Below, in pieces: positions 9,081 through 17,832 of a DNA stretch of 64,000 nt. Made by a program: the position numbers and the translations under genes. Under the pieces are notes generated by a model, which searched no databases, was not told the DNA's origin, and was given only the letters and a program-made list of their open reading frames with translations. Origin of the DNA: Polycladospora coralii. GTDB taxonomy: Bacteria; Bacillota; Bacilli; Thermoactinomycetales; Thermoactinomycetaceae. The number at the start of each line of letters is the position of its first letter. Position 1 is the first letter of the stretch. The stretch lies in assembly GCF_014773435.2 (NCBI RefSeq), contig NZ_JACXAG020000004.1:1-64000 (forward strand). The letters are read 5' to 3'.

Positions 9081-10042
9081 TGGACGCTTTTTTGGAAGCA
9101 AACAAGTGGTTAGAACGTGCAGATCATTTATTAGTGATTGCCCACGTATCACCCGATGGGGACGCTATAAGTTCAACGTTAGCGATGGGAGAAATGCTGA
9201 AACAACTAGGAAAGTCCTATACATTGGCAAATGAATCTCCCATCCCCTCAAAGTTTTCATTTTTGCCTGGTGTTGATCAAATCCAGCTTGCTGATGAAAT
9301 TGAAAAAACATTCCAATATGTGATAGCCCTAGATTGTGGTGATCAAAGTAGATTAGGTACAGGAAAAGATCTGCTTTCTGATGACGCTGAGATTTTAAAT
9401 ATTGATCATCATCATACAAATGATCGGTTTGGAGACGTTAATCTAGTCGATCCTCATGCCGCCGCCACCGTACAGATTTTGTATAGATGGATCGTATCTC
9501 ATCGTTTGGAGTGGACTTCATCTTTATTGATGCAGATTTATACTGGATTATTAACAGATACGGGTGGTTTTCGTTACGCTAATACATCTGCCGAGGTATT
9601 GAGACAGGCAGCAGATTTAATCGAGGCAGGTGTACCAGCGCCGCAAATTGCAGATGTTGTTTTGGAGACGGTATCGATTGAACAGTTACAATTACTACAA
9701 ATTGCATTGCGGACACTCACCACATCTACCGATGGATTGGTCGCTTGGATGACCTTAAAGTTAGCGGATTACGAACATTTATCTACCAAAACAGATGCCT
9801 ATGATGGAATTGTAAATTATGCGCGTAATATCATGGGTGTAGATGTAGGAATCCTGTATCGTGAAGTAGAAGGAGAAAGTGTGAAAGTAAGTCTTCGCTC
9901 ACGGGCCATCGTTGATGTAGGTCAAGTAGCACAGGATTTAGGTGGGGGCGGACATGCCCGTGCGGCTGGCGTCACTTTATCCGGCTCCTTGGCTGAGGTT
10001 ACAAAGCTTGTACTTTCTCGTATAGAAGCAGAATTGGAGTGA
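9080..10042 (+). CDS. nrnA: DHH-family oligoribonuclease / pAp phosphatase NrnA
   Basis: NrnA degrades oligoribonucleotides (nanoRNA) and dephosphorylates pAp. The DHH domain shows SPDGDAISS near residue 30, ALDCGDQSRLG near 78 and NIDHHHTNDRFG near 108. The DHHA1 domain ends with the GGGGHARAAG motif. About 320 residues, normal length. The ATG overlaps the rbfA stop (TGATG). Unlike in B. subtilis, it sits between rbfA and truB, an arrangement seen in other Firmicutes. Confidence 0.93.
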   Translation: MDAFLEANKWLERADHLLVIAHVSPDGDAISSTLAMGEMLKQLGKSYTLANESPIPSKFSFLPGVDQIQLADEIEKTFQYVIALDCGDQSRLGTGKDLLSDDAEILNIDHHHTNDRFGDVNLVDPHAAATVQILYRWIVSHRLEWTSSLLMQIYTGLLTDTGGFRYANTSAEVLRQAADLIEAGVPAPQIADVVLETVSIEQLQLLQIALRTLTTSTDGLVAWMTLKLADYEHLSTKTDAYDGIVNYARNIMGVDVGILYREVEGESVKVSLRSRAIVDVGQVAQDLGGGGHARAAGVTLSGSLAEVTKLVLSRIEAELE

Positions 10043-10968
10043 AACAAGTGACCATACATGGGATTATCCCAGTTATGAAAGAAAAGGGATATACCTCTCA
10101 TGATGTGGTGGCTAAACTCCGCCGCATCATGAAACAAAAGAAAATCGGCCATACAGGAACGCTTGATCCAAGTGTGGAAGGGGTTTTACCTATCTGTATG
10201 GGACAAGCTACACGGGTAGCAGAATATGTACTTGAACTTCCCAAACGGTATCGAGGGTCAATGGTTATAGGTGTTTCAACAGATACACAAGATCAATCAG
10301 GCGTTATTACGGAGACTAAAGCAGTCACACACTTATCACAAGCACAAGTTGATGAAGTATTTACGCAGTTCCATGGTCAGATCGATCAGCTACCTCCCAT
10401 GTTTTCAGCTGTTAAAGTAAATGGGAAACGTCTGTATGAAATGGCAAGGCAAGGAAAAGAAGTAGAGCGCAAGTCTCGCATCGTACAAATTTACGAATTA
10501 ACTTGTTTAAAGTTTGAACATAAAGGTGCTACTGCCGAAATTCATTTTGATGTACAATGTTCAAAAGGAACCTATATCCGCACCTTATGTGTAGATATTG
10601 GGAAAGCATTAGGGTATCCTGCACATATGAACCATTTGGTGCGTACGGAGAGTGGGCCTTTTCGTATCGATGATTGCTATACATTAGCCGAAATAGAAGC
10701 ATGGATAGAAAAAGAAGCTTCTCCAAATAAAATGATCCACGGATTAGATACTGTATTAGGTCATTTACCCGCACTTATTCTACCTGATACAGAGGTGGTA
10801 CGTGTTTTTGATGGTTGTTCAATCGAACTTACGCCAGATCAACCACCTTTTATAGAAAATCAATTGCTCCGTGTTTATTCAGAAGCGGGTCGTTTTTGCG
10901 CCTTATATCGTGTGCAAAACCCCAATATGGCTAAGCCTGAAAAAGTGTTTCGGGATGTGGAAAGTTAA
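10039..10968 (+). CDS. truB: tRNA pseudouridine(55) synthase TruB
   Basis: TruB makes pseudouridine 55 in the T-loop of tRNAs. The catalytic motif GHTGTLDPSVEGVLP, with its Asp near residue 42, and the thumb-loop region follow the family, with a C-terminal PUA-like segment. The GTG at 10039 overlaps the nrnA stop. A second in-frame GTG at 10048 has GGAG at better spacing and may be the true start. It overlaps ribF by one base. Confidence 0.95.
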   Translation: MKQVTIHGIIPVMKEKGYTSHDVVAKLRRIMKQKKIGHTGTLDPSVEGVLPICMGQATRVAEYVLELPKRYRGSMVIGVSTDTQDQSGVITETKAVTHLSQAQVDEVFTQFHGQIDQLPPMFSAVKVNGKRLYEMARQGKEVERKSRIVQIYELTCLKFEHKGATAEIHFDVQCSKGTYIRTLCVDIGKALGYPAHMNHLVRTESGPFRIDDCYTLAEIEAWIEKEASPNKMIHGLDTVLGHLPALILPDTEVVRVFDGCSIELTPDQPPFIENQLLRVYSEAGRFCALYRVQNPNMAKPEKVFRDVES

Positions 10969-11924
10969 TGGAAGTTATTCACTTATCGTATCCGTTACAA
11001 GATCAGCTTGTAGCAGAAATTCATCCTCCTACTGTGACTGCAATAGGTAATTTTGATGGTGTGCATAAAGGGCATCAAGCCGTTATTGGTGCTGCTAAAC
11101 AACTAGCAAATGAGATAAATGCTGTTCATGCGGTGATGTCATTTACACCTCATCCACGGTCTGTATTAAAGAAACAAGATGATTTTACCTACTTAACGCC
11201 ATTACCAGAAAAATTGACACAATTTGAATCTCTTGGGGTGGAGCGGGCATATATCATGAAGTTTGATCCATCTTTAGCACAATTGTCGAAGGAAGATTTT
11301 GTCAGATCAGTGCTGATTCCACTTGGATTTAAAGGAATTACGGTTGGGTTTAATTTTACTTTTGGCATCAAGGCTTCGGGAAAACCATCTGATTTAGCTC
11401 AATTAGGTGAAGGATATTATACTACTCGTGTGGTGAATCCAGTTCAAAATAATCAATATACTTTTAGTAGCACCCAATTGCGTCTATCGCTTGCCGAAGG
11501 TAAAATGGATCATGCGTCACAAATTTTAGGTAGAAATTACCAGATCGCAGGCCGGGTTGTGCAAGGGGATCAACGCGGTCGTCTAATGGGATTTCCTACT
11601 GCAAATATTGCATTACAAGAGCCCTATTTGATTCCCCGATACGGTGTGTACATCGTGAAGGTGCATGGGCCTTTTAAAGCGGGGTACCGCTATGGCATTA
11701 TGAATATCGGCCTGCGTCCTACATTTAATGATCCGATTCCGCGTGAACAACTGGAGGTACATTTATTCGAATTCTCTGGTGATCTCTACGGACAAGAGCT
11801 TCGTGTCCAATTTTTACACTTTTTACGAGCTGAATTAAAGTTCGATTCCGTACATGCACTAAAACAACAAATTCATTCTGATCAAAAGGAAGCAATGGAC
11901 TGGCTTTTGATTCATGAGAATTGA
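10968..11924 (+). CDS. ribF: Bifunctional riboflavin kinase / FAD synthetase
   Basis: This enzyme converts riboflavin to FMN and FAD. The N-terminal FAD synthetase domain has IGNFDGVHKGH near residue 25. The C-terminal flavokinase domain (about 185-310) has GRLMGFPTANI and YGVYIV. Length (318) is typical. The ATG overlaps the truB stop codon by one base. No FMN riboswitch is seen here; the one in this window serves ribB. Confidence 0.95.
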   Translation: MEVIHLSYPLQDQLVAEIHPPTVTAIGNFDGVHKGHQAVIGAAKQLANEINAVHAVMSFTPHPRSVLKKQDDFTYLTPLPEKLTQFESLGVERAYIMKFDPSLAQLSKEDFVRSVLIPLGFKGITVGFNFTFGIKASGKPSDLAQLGEGYYTTRVVNPVQNNQYTFSSTQLRLSLAEGKMDHASQILGRNYQIAGRVVQGDQRGRLMGFPTANIALQEPYLIPRYGVYIVKVHGPFKAGYRYGIMNIGLRPTFNDPIPREQLEVHLFEFSGDLYGQELRVQFLHFLRAELKFDSVHALKQQIHSDQKEAMDWLLIHEN

Positions 11925-11954
11925 TTGTACTCATCTATTTATCTGTGTTATACT
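11925..11954 (+). promoter_or_regulatory. Candidate promoter for rpsO
   Basis: TTGTAC and TATACT are spaced 18 bp apart just after ribF. The roughly 100-nt leader to rpsO can form structure and may serve S15 autoregulation, which is known in other bacteria but not shown here. Confidence 0.5.
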
Positions 11955-12055
11955 TGTTCGGTGATGGATTATTAGCATACAACTTTAACTTGGATGGTCG
12001 TTCGCCTCAACGGTATCTAGGTTAGAGGGGTTAACGAAATATGGAGGTATTTAAA

Positions 12056-12325
12056 ATGGCTTTAACAGTAGAACGTAAAAAAGGAATTATCGAAGAGTTT
12101 AAAACACATGAAGGGGATACTGGATCTCCAGAAGTGCAAATTGCAATTTTGACCTACCGCATCAATGAATTAAATGGTCACTTCAAGGAGCACAAGAAAG
12201 ATCATCATTCCCGTCGTGGTCTATTAAAAATGGTAGGACAACGTCGTAATCAGTTGAACTACTTAAAGAAAAAAGACATAACACGTTACCGTAAACTGAT
12301 TGAAAAACTTGGATTACGTCGATAG
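12056..12325 (+). CDS. rpsO: 30S ribosomal protein S15
   Basis: The 89-residue S15 protein binds 16S rRNA in the central domain of the 30S subunit. Typical segments are [21 protein letters not shown] and the [21 protein letters not shown] region. ATG 12056 has GGAGGT upstream; the earlier in-frame ATG at 12041 overlaps that site. A terminator follows. Confidence 0.97.
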   Translation: MALTVERKKGIIEEFKTHEGDTGSPEVQIAILTYRINELNGHFKEHKKDHHSRRGLLKMVGQRRNQLNYLKKKDITRYRKLIEKLGLRR

Positions 12326-12330
12326 TTGGT

Positions 12331-12361
12331 AAAAAGTGGGGCTTTTAGCCCTGCTTTTTTT
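12331..12361 (+). terminator. Intrinsic terminator after rpsO
   Basis: AGTGGGGC pairs with GCCCTGCT across a short TTTTA loop and is followed by seven T. Confidence 0.85.
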
Positions 12362-12380
12362 AAATCATGAGCGATTAAAG

Positions 12381-12427
12381 ACCAGATTTAAGGAGTGAGA
12401 ATAGGATCCACTCTTTTAAAATCTGGT
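12381..12427 (+). promoter_or_regulatory. Long stem-loop in the pnp leader
   Basis: ACCAGATTT pairs with AAATCTGGT and, after a 2-nt bulge, AAGGAGTG pairs with CACTCTTT (one G-U pair). The loop is 11 nt. It lies about 70 nt upstream of pnp. In enterobacteria a double-stranded pnp leader is cut by RNase III and mediates PNPase autoregulation; a similar role here is inference. Confidence 0.6.
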
Positions 12428-12497
12428 GAGAAGGAACATACTGTACATATGAAGAAGTATGAAATGTTAAGTGTGTTTGAGAGGAGGAAACACGAGT

Positions 12498-14624
12498 ATG
12501 TTGGATGCTAAAATATTTGAGACTGAACTTGCAGGTCGAAGTTTTAGTTTGGAAATTGGAAAGTTTGCAGGGCAAGCAAATGGCTCTGTTATGGTACGAT
12601 ACGGTGACAGTGCAGTATTAGCTGTAGTAGTAGCCTCCAAAGAACCGAAGGACTTAAATTTTTTTCCACTAACTGTAAACTATGAAGAGCGTCTTTATGC
12701 GGTAGGGAAAATTCCTGGAGGATTTATTAAACGAGAAGGTCGTCCGAGTGAAAAAGCGATATTAGCTAGTCGCCTCATTGATCGCCCGATACGTCCACTA
12801 TTTGCAGATGGATATCGGAATGAGGTACAAGTGATGACTACTGTAATGTCAGTAGATCAAGATTGCTCAACTGAGATCGCTGCAATGATTGGTGCGTCTG
12901 CTGCTTTGTCTATCTCTAATATTCCCTTTTATGGACCGATAGCAGGTGTCGTGATTGGGCGTGTAAATGGAGAACTGATTGCAAATCCTACTGTGAAGCA
13001 GATGGAAGAATCTGATTTACATCTCGTAATTGCCGGAACGAAAGATGGCATTAATATGGTGGAATCAGGTTCAAATGAAATATCTGAGGAGACGATTTTG
13101 GAAGCGATTTTGTTTGGACATGAAATAATTAAAGAAATGGTCAACTTCCAAGAACGTGTTGTTGCTGAAGTAGGACAGGAAAAAATGGAGCCCGTATTAC
13201 ATACTGTCGATGACGGAGTTAACGAGCGTACTCGAGCTTTAGCAACAACACCTATGATTGAAGCCGTTCAAGTTGTAGAAAAGCACGCGCGTCAAGATGC
13301 CATTGAGCAAGTTAAGGTAAACGTAGTCGAACAACTTCAGAGTGAGCTCACAGAAGAAGAGTTTCTGGAAAAAGAAGCAGATATCCTCGAGATTTTGGAC
13401 AATGTGGTGAAAGAGGAAGTTAGGAGACTCATACTGGAAGAAGGAAAAAGACCAGACGGTCGCCATACCGAAGAAATTCGTCCTCTTTTCAGTGAGGTTG
13501 ACATCTTACCACGAACGCATGGTTCAGGTTTATTTAAACGTGGACAGACGCAAGTCCTCAGTATTTGTACATTGGGCGCACTAGGCGATGTCCAGATATT
13601 AGATGGCTTAGATCTAGAAGAATCAAAACGTTTTATGCATCACTATAATTTCCCACCGTTTTCGGTTGGTGAGGCACGCCCACTTCGTGCACCAGGCAGA
13701 AGAGAGATTGGGCATGGTGCACTAGGAGAACGAGCGCTTGAGCCGATTATTCCGTCAGAAGAAGTTTTTCCTTACACCATTCGATTGGTTTCTGAAGTAT
13801 TGGAGTCTAATGGTTCATCTTCACAAGCGAGTATTTGTGCTTCTACATTAGCATTAATGCAGGCTGGCGTACCGATCAAAGCTCCAGTAGCAGGAATTGC
13901 GATGGGACTGGTGAAAGAGGCTGATCAAGTAGCTGTTCTGACTGATATTCAAGGTATGGAAGACCACTTAGGTGATATGGATTTTAAAGTGGCGGGTACA
14001 CGTGCTGGCATAACGGCCTTACAGATGGATATAAAAATTGCTGGCATTGATCGTACGATTTTAGAACGTGCGCTAGAGCAAGCAAAGATTGCACGTTTAG
14101 CCTTACTTGATAATATGGAACAAGCAATCGTTGAACCTAGACAGAAGTTGTCACCTTACGCACCTAAAATTACGACTATGCGAATCCATCCTGATAAGAT
14201 CCGTGATGTGATTGGACCAAGTGGTCGTGTCATTAATAAGATCATTGAAGATACCGGTGTCAAAATTGATATTGAACAAGATGGACGTATCTTTATTGCC
14301 TCCCCAGATCAGGAGCAAAATGAGAAGGCGAAGAAGATCATTGAAGACTTAGTTCGTGAAGTAGAAGTAGGTGCTACTTACTTAGGGACAGTGAAGCGTG
14401 TTGAAAAATTTGGCGCGTTTGTCGAAATTTTCGCGGGCAAAGAAGGGCTTGTACATATTTCACAACTCGATTTAAATCGTGTTGCGAAGGTACAAGATGT
14501 CGTAAATGTCGGGGATAGCATTATGGTAAAAGTGACCGAAATTGATGATCAAGGTAGAGTCAATCTATCCCGAAAAGAAATCTTAAAAGAACAACAAGCA
14601 CTTGAAAAGAAAGAAACGAAATAA
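12498..14624 (+). CDS. pnp: Polyribonucleotide nucleotidyltransferase (PNPase)
   Basis: A 3'-5' phosphorolytic exoribonuclease of 708 residues, a core enzyme of RNA decay. Two RNase PH domains flank an alpha-helical domain. The second carries [15 protein letters not shown] and the active-site region [19 protein letters not shown]. The C-terminus has a KH domain (about 555-615, [15 protein letters not shown]) and an S1 domain (about 622-692). ATG 12498 follows GAGGAGG. Order rpsO-pnp is conserved. Confidence 0.97.
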   Translation: MLDAKIFETELAGRSFSLEIGKFAGQANGSVMVRYGDSAVLAVVVASKEPKDLNFFPLTVNYEERLYAVGKIPGGFIKREGRPSEKAILASRLIDRPIRPLFADGYRNEVQVMTTVMSVDQDCSTEIAAMIGASAALSISNIPFYGPIAGVVIGRVNGELIANPTVKQMEESDLHLVIAGTKDGINMVESGSNEISEETILEAILFGHEIIKEMVNFQERVVAEVGQEKMEPVLHTVDDGVNERTRALATTPMIEAVQVVEKHARQDAIEQVKVNVVEQLQSELTEEEFLEKEADILEILDNVVKEEVRRLILEEGKRPDGRHTEEIRPLFSEVDILPRTHGSGLFKRGQTQVLSICTLGALGDVQILDGLDLEESKRFMHHYNFPPFSVGEARPLRAPGRREIGHGALGERALEPIIPSEEVFPYTIRLVSEVLESNGSSSQASICASTLALMQAGVPIKAPVAGIAMGLVKEADQVAVLTDIQGMEDHLGDMDFKVAGTRAGITALQMDIKIAGIDRTILERALEQAKIARLALLDNMEQAIVEPRQKLSPYAPKITTMRIHPDKIRDVIGPSGRVINKIIEDTGVKIDIEQDGRIFIASPDQEQNEKAKKIIEDLVREVEVGATYLGTVKRVEKFGAFVEIFAGKEGLVHISQLDLNRVAKVQDVVNVGDSIMVKVTEIDDQGRVNLSRKEILKEQQALEKKETK

Positions 14625-14634
14625 GCAAAGCAAA

Positions 14635-14662
14635 AGAGTCAGAGGGATCTGCCTCTTTTTTT
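14635..14662 (+). terminator. Intrinsic terminator after pnp
   Basis: AGAG-T-CAGA pairs with TCTG-C-CTCT around GGGA, with one internal T/C mismatch, then a T-run. Confidence 0.7.
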
Positions 14663-14722
14663 GTGTTTCTAGCATAGTGAATCGGACACACGCATAGGGT
14701 GAAATATGGAGGTGAACAAGCC

Positions 14723-15706
14723 ATGCGTTTTCCCATTCGCGTTGCTAGCTTTTTTTTAAGCGTACTGATTGTGGTATTACTTACAAACTTAGAGCCGATT
14801 ACAGCCTATGTAGATGCCGTTAAAGAGGATCAAGCCGTTGCTGTTTTTCAAAGTACAAGTCAAATCGACCCGCTTTACGATGAGGTGAAACAAAAAGCAA
14901 GCGAAAAAGAAAGAAAACCGATAGATGCACGTGTAGATTCTGTATGGAAACTAATCCCTGGATTAGACGGGAGAGAAGTAAATATAGCAAAAACGGTAGC
15001 AAAAACAAAAATGAAACAGACCAAAGAGATTCAATGGGTGTATGAAGAAATATCGCCAGAGGTCAATCTGGAAGATATTAAAGGACAACCCATTTATCGA
15101 GGAAATGCAGACAAAAAAGCGGTATCCATTATGGTGAATGTGGCATGGGGAACACAATACCTACCAGAGATGATTAAAATCTTTGATGAAGAAAATATAA
15201 AAGTGACGTTCTTTTTAGATGGTTCATGGCTAAAGAAGCATCCTCAAGAAGCGAAAATGTTAATCGAGAACGGACATGAAATCGGTAACCACGCCTATTC
15301 CCACCCAATGATGAGTCGCTTGAGTCAACAAGAGATGCAGAACCAAATACAAAAGACTGAAGATTTAATCTATGATACATTAGGTGTACATAGTAAATGG
15401 TTTGCTCCACCAGCAGGAGATTTCAATCAACATGTGGTAAAACAAGCAGAGCAAAGCAATATGAAGTTGGTACTGTGGACTTTAGATACGGTTGATTGGA
15501 AAGCAACAATCACGCCTGAAATGATGATAACCAAAATAGATAGCAAGGTCGAAGCAGGAAGCTTAATTCTGACGCATCCGACTGATCGGACTGTACAGGC
15601 CCTGCCCCACCTTATTCAAAAAATAAAGACGAAAAATTTAAAAATTATACCAGTGAAGGAGTTGCTTTCTTCCAAATCTATCAAGAGCATTGAGGGAAAT
15701 CCATAG
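14723..15706 (+). CDS. ylxY: YlxY-family polysaccharide deacetylase-like protein
   Basis: A secreted or membrane-anchored NodB-fold protein of 327 residues with an N-terminal hydrophobic segment (about 8-28). The NodB domain starts near residue 135. The histidine motif is present (HEIGNHAYSHP), but the first motif, usually TFDDG, reads MVNVAWG, so the catalytic Asp pair is missing. Loss of metal-dependent deacetylase activity, or a changed chemistry, is therefore likely. Its place between pnp and mlpA matches B. subtilis ylxY. ATG 14723 follows GGAGGTG. Confidence 0.88.
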   Translation: MRFPIRVASFFLSVLIVVLLTNLEPITAYVDAVKEDQAVAVFQSTSQIDPLYDEVKQKASEKERKPIDARVDSVWKLIPGLDGREVNIAKTVAKTKMKQTKEIQWVYEEISPEVNLEDIKGQPIYRGNADKKAVSIMVNVAWGTQYLPEMIKIFDEENIKVTFFLDGSWLKKHPQEAKMLIENGHEIGNHAYSHPMMSRLSQQEMQNQIQKTEDLIYDTLGVHSKWFAPPAGDFNQHVVKQAEQSNMKLVLWTLDTVDWKATITPEMMITKIDSKVEAGSLILTHPTDRTVQALPHLIQKIKTKNLKIIPVKELLSSKSIKSIEGNP

Positions 15707-15762
15707 ATTTGATATAGTAGTGATATTGTTTCTCAAGACCGGCTTTTTAGAGGAGGATCACG

Positions 15763-17007
15763 GTGATCGTAAAAGATACATTAACAAACGGAGTACGCGT
15801 TATAGCTGAAAAAATTCCACATGTAAGATCTATTGCACTCGGGATTTGGATTGGAACAGGATCGGAAAACGAGGATGAAGGCAATAATGGGATTTCACAT
15901 TTTATGGAACATATGATGTTTAAAGGAACAAAAACCAAGACTGCTCGTCAAATTGCAGAAACGTTTGATGAAATTGGTGGCCAAGTAAATGCTTTTACTG
16001 CAAAAGAGATGACTTGCTACTATGCTAAAGTGATTGATGAACATTTTGGAACGGCCTTAGATACATTAGCTGAGATGTTTTTTGAATCTACTTTTGCGGA
16101 AGAAGAATTGGAAAAAGAAAAAAAGGTCGTCATTGAAGAGATTAAGATGGTCGAAGACACACCTGACGACTTAGTGCATGATCTACTTTCTACAGTAGCA
16201 CTACAAAATCATTCTTTGGGTTATACCATTTTAGGTTCGACTGAGAATGTAAAAGGATTTACGCGTGAAGACTTGATTCAGTACCAAGCTGACCATTATA
16301 CACCAGATAATATCGTGATTTCGATCGCTGGAAACTTACCAGCAGATTATCTACAGCAAATTGCGCGTTGGTTCGGTTCCTTTCAAGGAAAACAAAAAGC
16401 AAAAACAAAACAAAAACCTATTTTCATAGCGGATTCTTTGTCAAAAGCGAAGTCAACAGAACAATCCCATATCTGCATGGGAATGCCAGGATTAGCCGTG
16501 CAGGATGATCGTATATATACGATGACACTACTAAATAACATACTAGGTGGCAATATGAGTTCGCGCTTGTTTCAAGAAATTCGGGAGGAGAGAGGGCTTG
16601 CTTATTCCGTATTTTCCTATCATATTGCGCATCGGATAACCGGTGTTTTTGCGATTTATGCGGGTACAGCCAACGGTCAAGAGGATGAAGTGATCGGCCA
16701 TATTCATGAAACACTCGATAAAGTGATTCGTGATGGGCTTACTTCATTTGAGTTAAAAAAAGCGCGAGAACAATTAAAAGGAAGTATGATGCTCGGCTTA
16801 GAGGGAACAAATAATCGTATGAGCCGTATGGGACGAAATGAACTATTGCTTGGTAAACACAAGACATTAGATGAAACTTTAGATTTGGTCAACCGTGTGA
16901 CGATTGATGAAATGAATCAACTTGCGAAGGAACTATTTTCGAGTTCACGTGCGCTCGCACTCATTTCGGCAAACGGAAAGATTCCAGCCAGTTTTAGAAG
17001 GAACTAA
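15763..17007 (+). CDS. mlpA: M16 zinc peptidase MlpA (YmxG)
   Basis: A 414-residue M16-family protease. The inverted zinc motif HxxEH is present as HFMEHMMFKGT near residues 46-50, with the downstream Glu in the EKKVVIEEIKM region. The C-terminal half holds the inactive paired domain (NNILGGNMSSRLFQEIREERGLAYSV). The start is GTG with GAGGAGG upstream. Neighbours ylxY and ymxH are as in Bacillus. Confidence 0.94.
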   Translation: MIVKDTLTNGVRVIAEKIPHVRSIALGIWIGTGSENEDEGNNGISHFMEHMMFKGTKTKTARQIAETFDEIGGQVNAFTAKEMTCYYAKVIDEHFGTALDTLAEMFFESTFAEEELEKEKKVVIEEIKMVEDTPDDLVHDLLSTVALQNHSLGYTILGSTENVKGFTREDLIQYQADHYTPDNIVISIAGNLPADYLQQIARWFGSFQGKQKAKTKQKPIFIADSLSKAKSTEQSHICMGMPGLAVQDDRIYTMTLLNNILGGNMSSRLFQEIREERGLAYSVFSYHIAHRITGVFAIYAGTANGQEDEVIGHIHETLDKVIRDGLTSFELKKAREQLKGSMMLGLEGTNNRMSRMGRNELLLGKHKTLDETLDLVNRVTIDEMNQLAKELFSSSRALALISANGKIPASFRRN

Positions 17008-17092
17008 GTGAATTAATGTCCAAATTAGTGTCATACCTATTTCTCGAAAGTAAATATGGGTAGATAATCGGGCAGAAGGATGAGGTGGTTTC

Positions 17093-17275
17093 GTGGGAGA
17101 TCGGGTACAAACCCTTCACTTAGAACAAGAACTTGAGAAGGTTCGCATTGAGCTACATCAATATGTAGATGGTCACTCTGCCTTACTATCAGATCCAGAT
17201 TTGCTTCCGCTTTCTCGTAAATTAGATAAGCTAATTTACGAAGTTCAACAAGCAAAATATAGATTGACGACATGA
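17093..17275 (+). CDS. Spo0E-like aspartyl-phosphate phosphatase
   Basis: A 60-residue two-helix protein with the Spo0E-family signature SxxLDxxI (LSRKLDKLIYEVQ, residues 41-53). Spo0E proteins dephosphorylate Spo0A~P and restrain sporulation. The start is GTG 17093 with GATGAGGTGG upstream. It sits between mlpA and ymxH and ends at its own strong terminator. The target response regulator is inferred. Confidence 0.8.
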   Translation: MGDRVQTLHLEQELEKVRIELHQYVDGHSALLSDPDLLPLSRKLDKLIYEVQQAKYRLTT

Positions 17276-17276
17276 C

Positions 17277-17317
17277 AAAAGAGAAGTGCTTTCAAAAAAT
17301 GAAGCACTTCTCTTTTT
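17277..17317. terminator. Strong terminator after Spo0E-like gene
   Basis: AAAAGAGAAGTGCTTTC and GAAGCACTTCTCTTTT are complementary around a short A-rich loop, with T on the plus strand. Confidence 0.92.
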
Positions 17318-17431
17318 CATGAAAAAGATGATCAAGCATATAATGACAGTAGTATTGATGAAACCAAATACATGATGTGAATCAATCCACTTGTTAACAG
17401 GAGATAGGGATCAATTAGAGAAGGTGAGAAA

Positions 17432-17671
17432 ATGAGATGGAGCGAGCTGGTAGATAAAGAATGTATTGATCTGGTCAATGGTGAAAAAATGGGGAAGCTG
17501 GACCAAGCGGATTTAAGCTTTCACGACAAGACAGGAAAAATAGAAACGATTTGGATTCCGCAGAGTCAAGGATGGTTAAAAAAGAATAACCATCAAACCG
17601 AATTATCTTGGAAAATGATCAAAAAAATTGGACCGGAAACGATCATTATTGATTCCTCCAAACGAAAATAA
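17432..17671 (+). CDS. ymxH: YlmC/YmxH family PRC-barrel sporulation protein
   Basis: A 79-residue PRC-barrel-like protein: MRWSELVDKECIDLVNGEKMGKL at the N-terminus is the family hallmark, followed by IETIWIPQSQ and WKMIKKIGPETIIID. YlmC/YmxH proteins are linked to sporulation, but their biochemical role is not settled. The RBS is AGAAGGTGAG. It is separated from dpaA by a terminator. Confidence 0.88.
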   Translation: MRWSELVDKECIDLVNGEKMGKLDQADLSFHDKTGKIETIWIPQSQGWLKKNNHQTELSWKMIKKIGPETIIIDSSKRK

Positions 17672-17683
17672 GAAGACTGATCC

Positions 17684-17706
17684 ACTTGCCAATCGGCAAG
17701 TTTTTT
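17684..17706 (+). terminator. Intrinsic terminator after ymxH
   Basis: ACTTGCC pairs with GGCAAGT around AATC, followed by six T. Confidence 0.9.
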
Positions 17707-17741
17707 CATACAAGGAGGCAGTTTTTTATGTGGGCTGAGGT

Positions 17742-17769
17742 ACATTTCAAGTCGGATTGACATAAGATA
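17742..17769 (+). promoter_or_regulatory. Candidate SigK-type mother-cell promoter of dpaAB
   Basis: AC, then 17 bp, then CATAAGATA, which fits the SigK pattern AC...CATAnnnTA. It lies about 60 nt before dpaA. In B. subtilis the dipicolinate synthase operon is transcribed by SigK, which supports the reading. Confidence 0.6.
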
Positions 17770-17832
17770 CCATCAAGATGAATGCATGGGAAATGATTTA
17801 GAAACGAACGATCCGAGGGGAGATTAGATCAT

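Noticed and set aside
17728-17760. Mini-gene MWAEVHFKSD with strong ribosome site
   Set aside because: It overlaps the likely SigK promoter of dpaA, so it would lie at or upstream of the transcript start.
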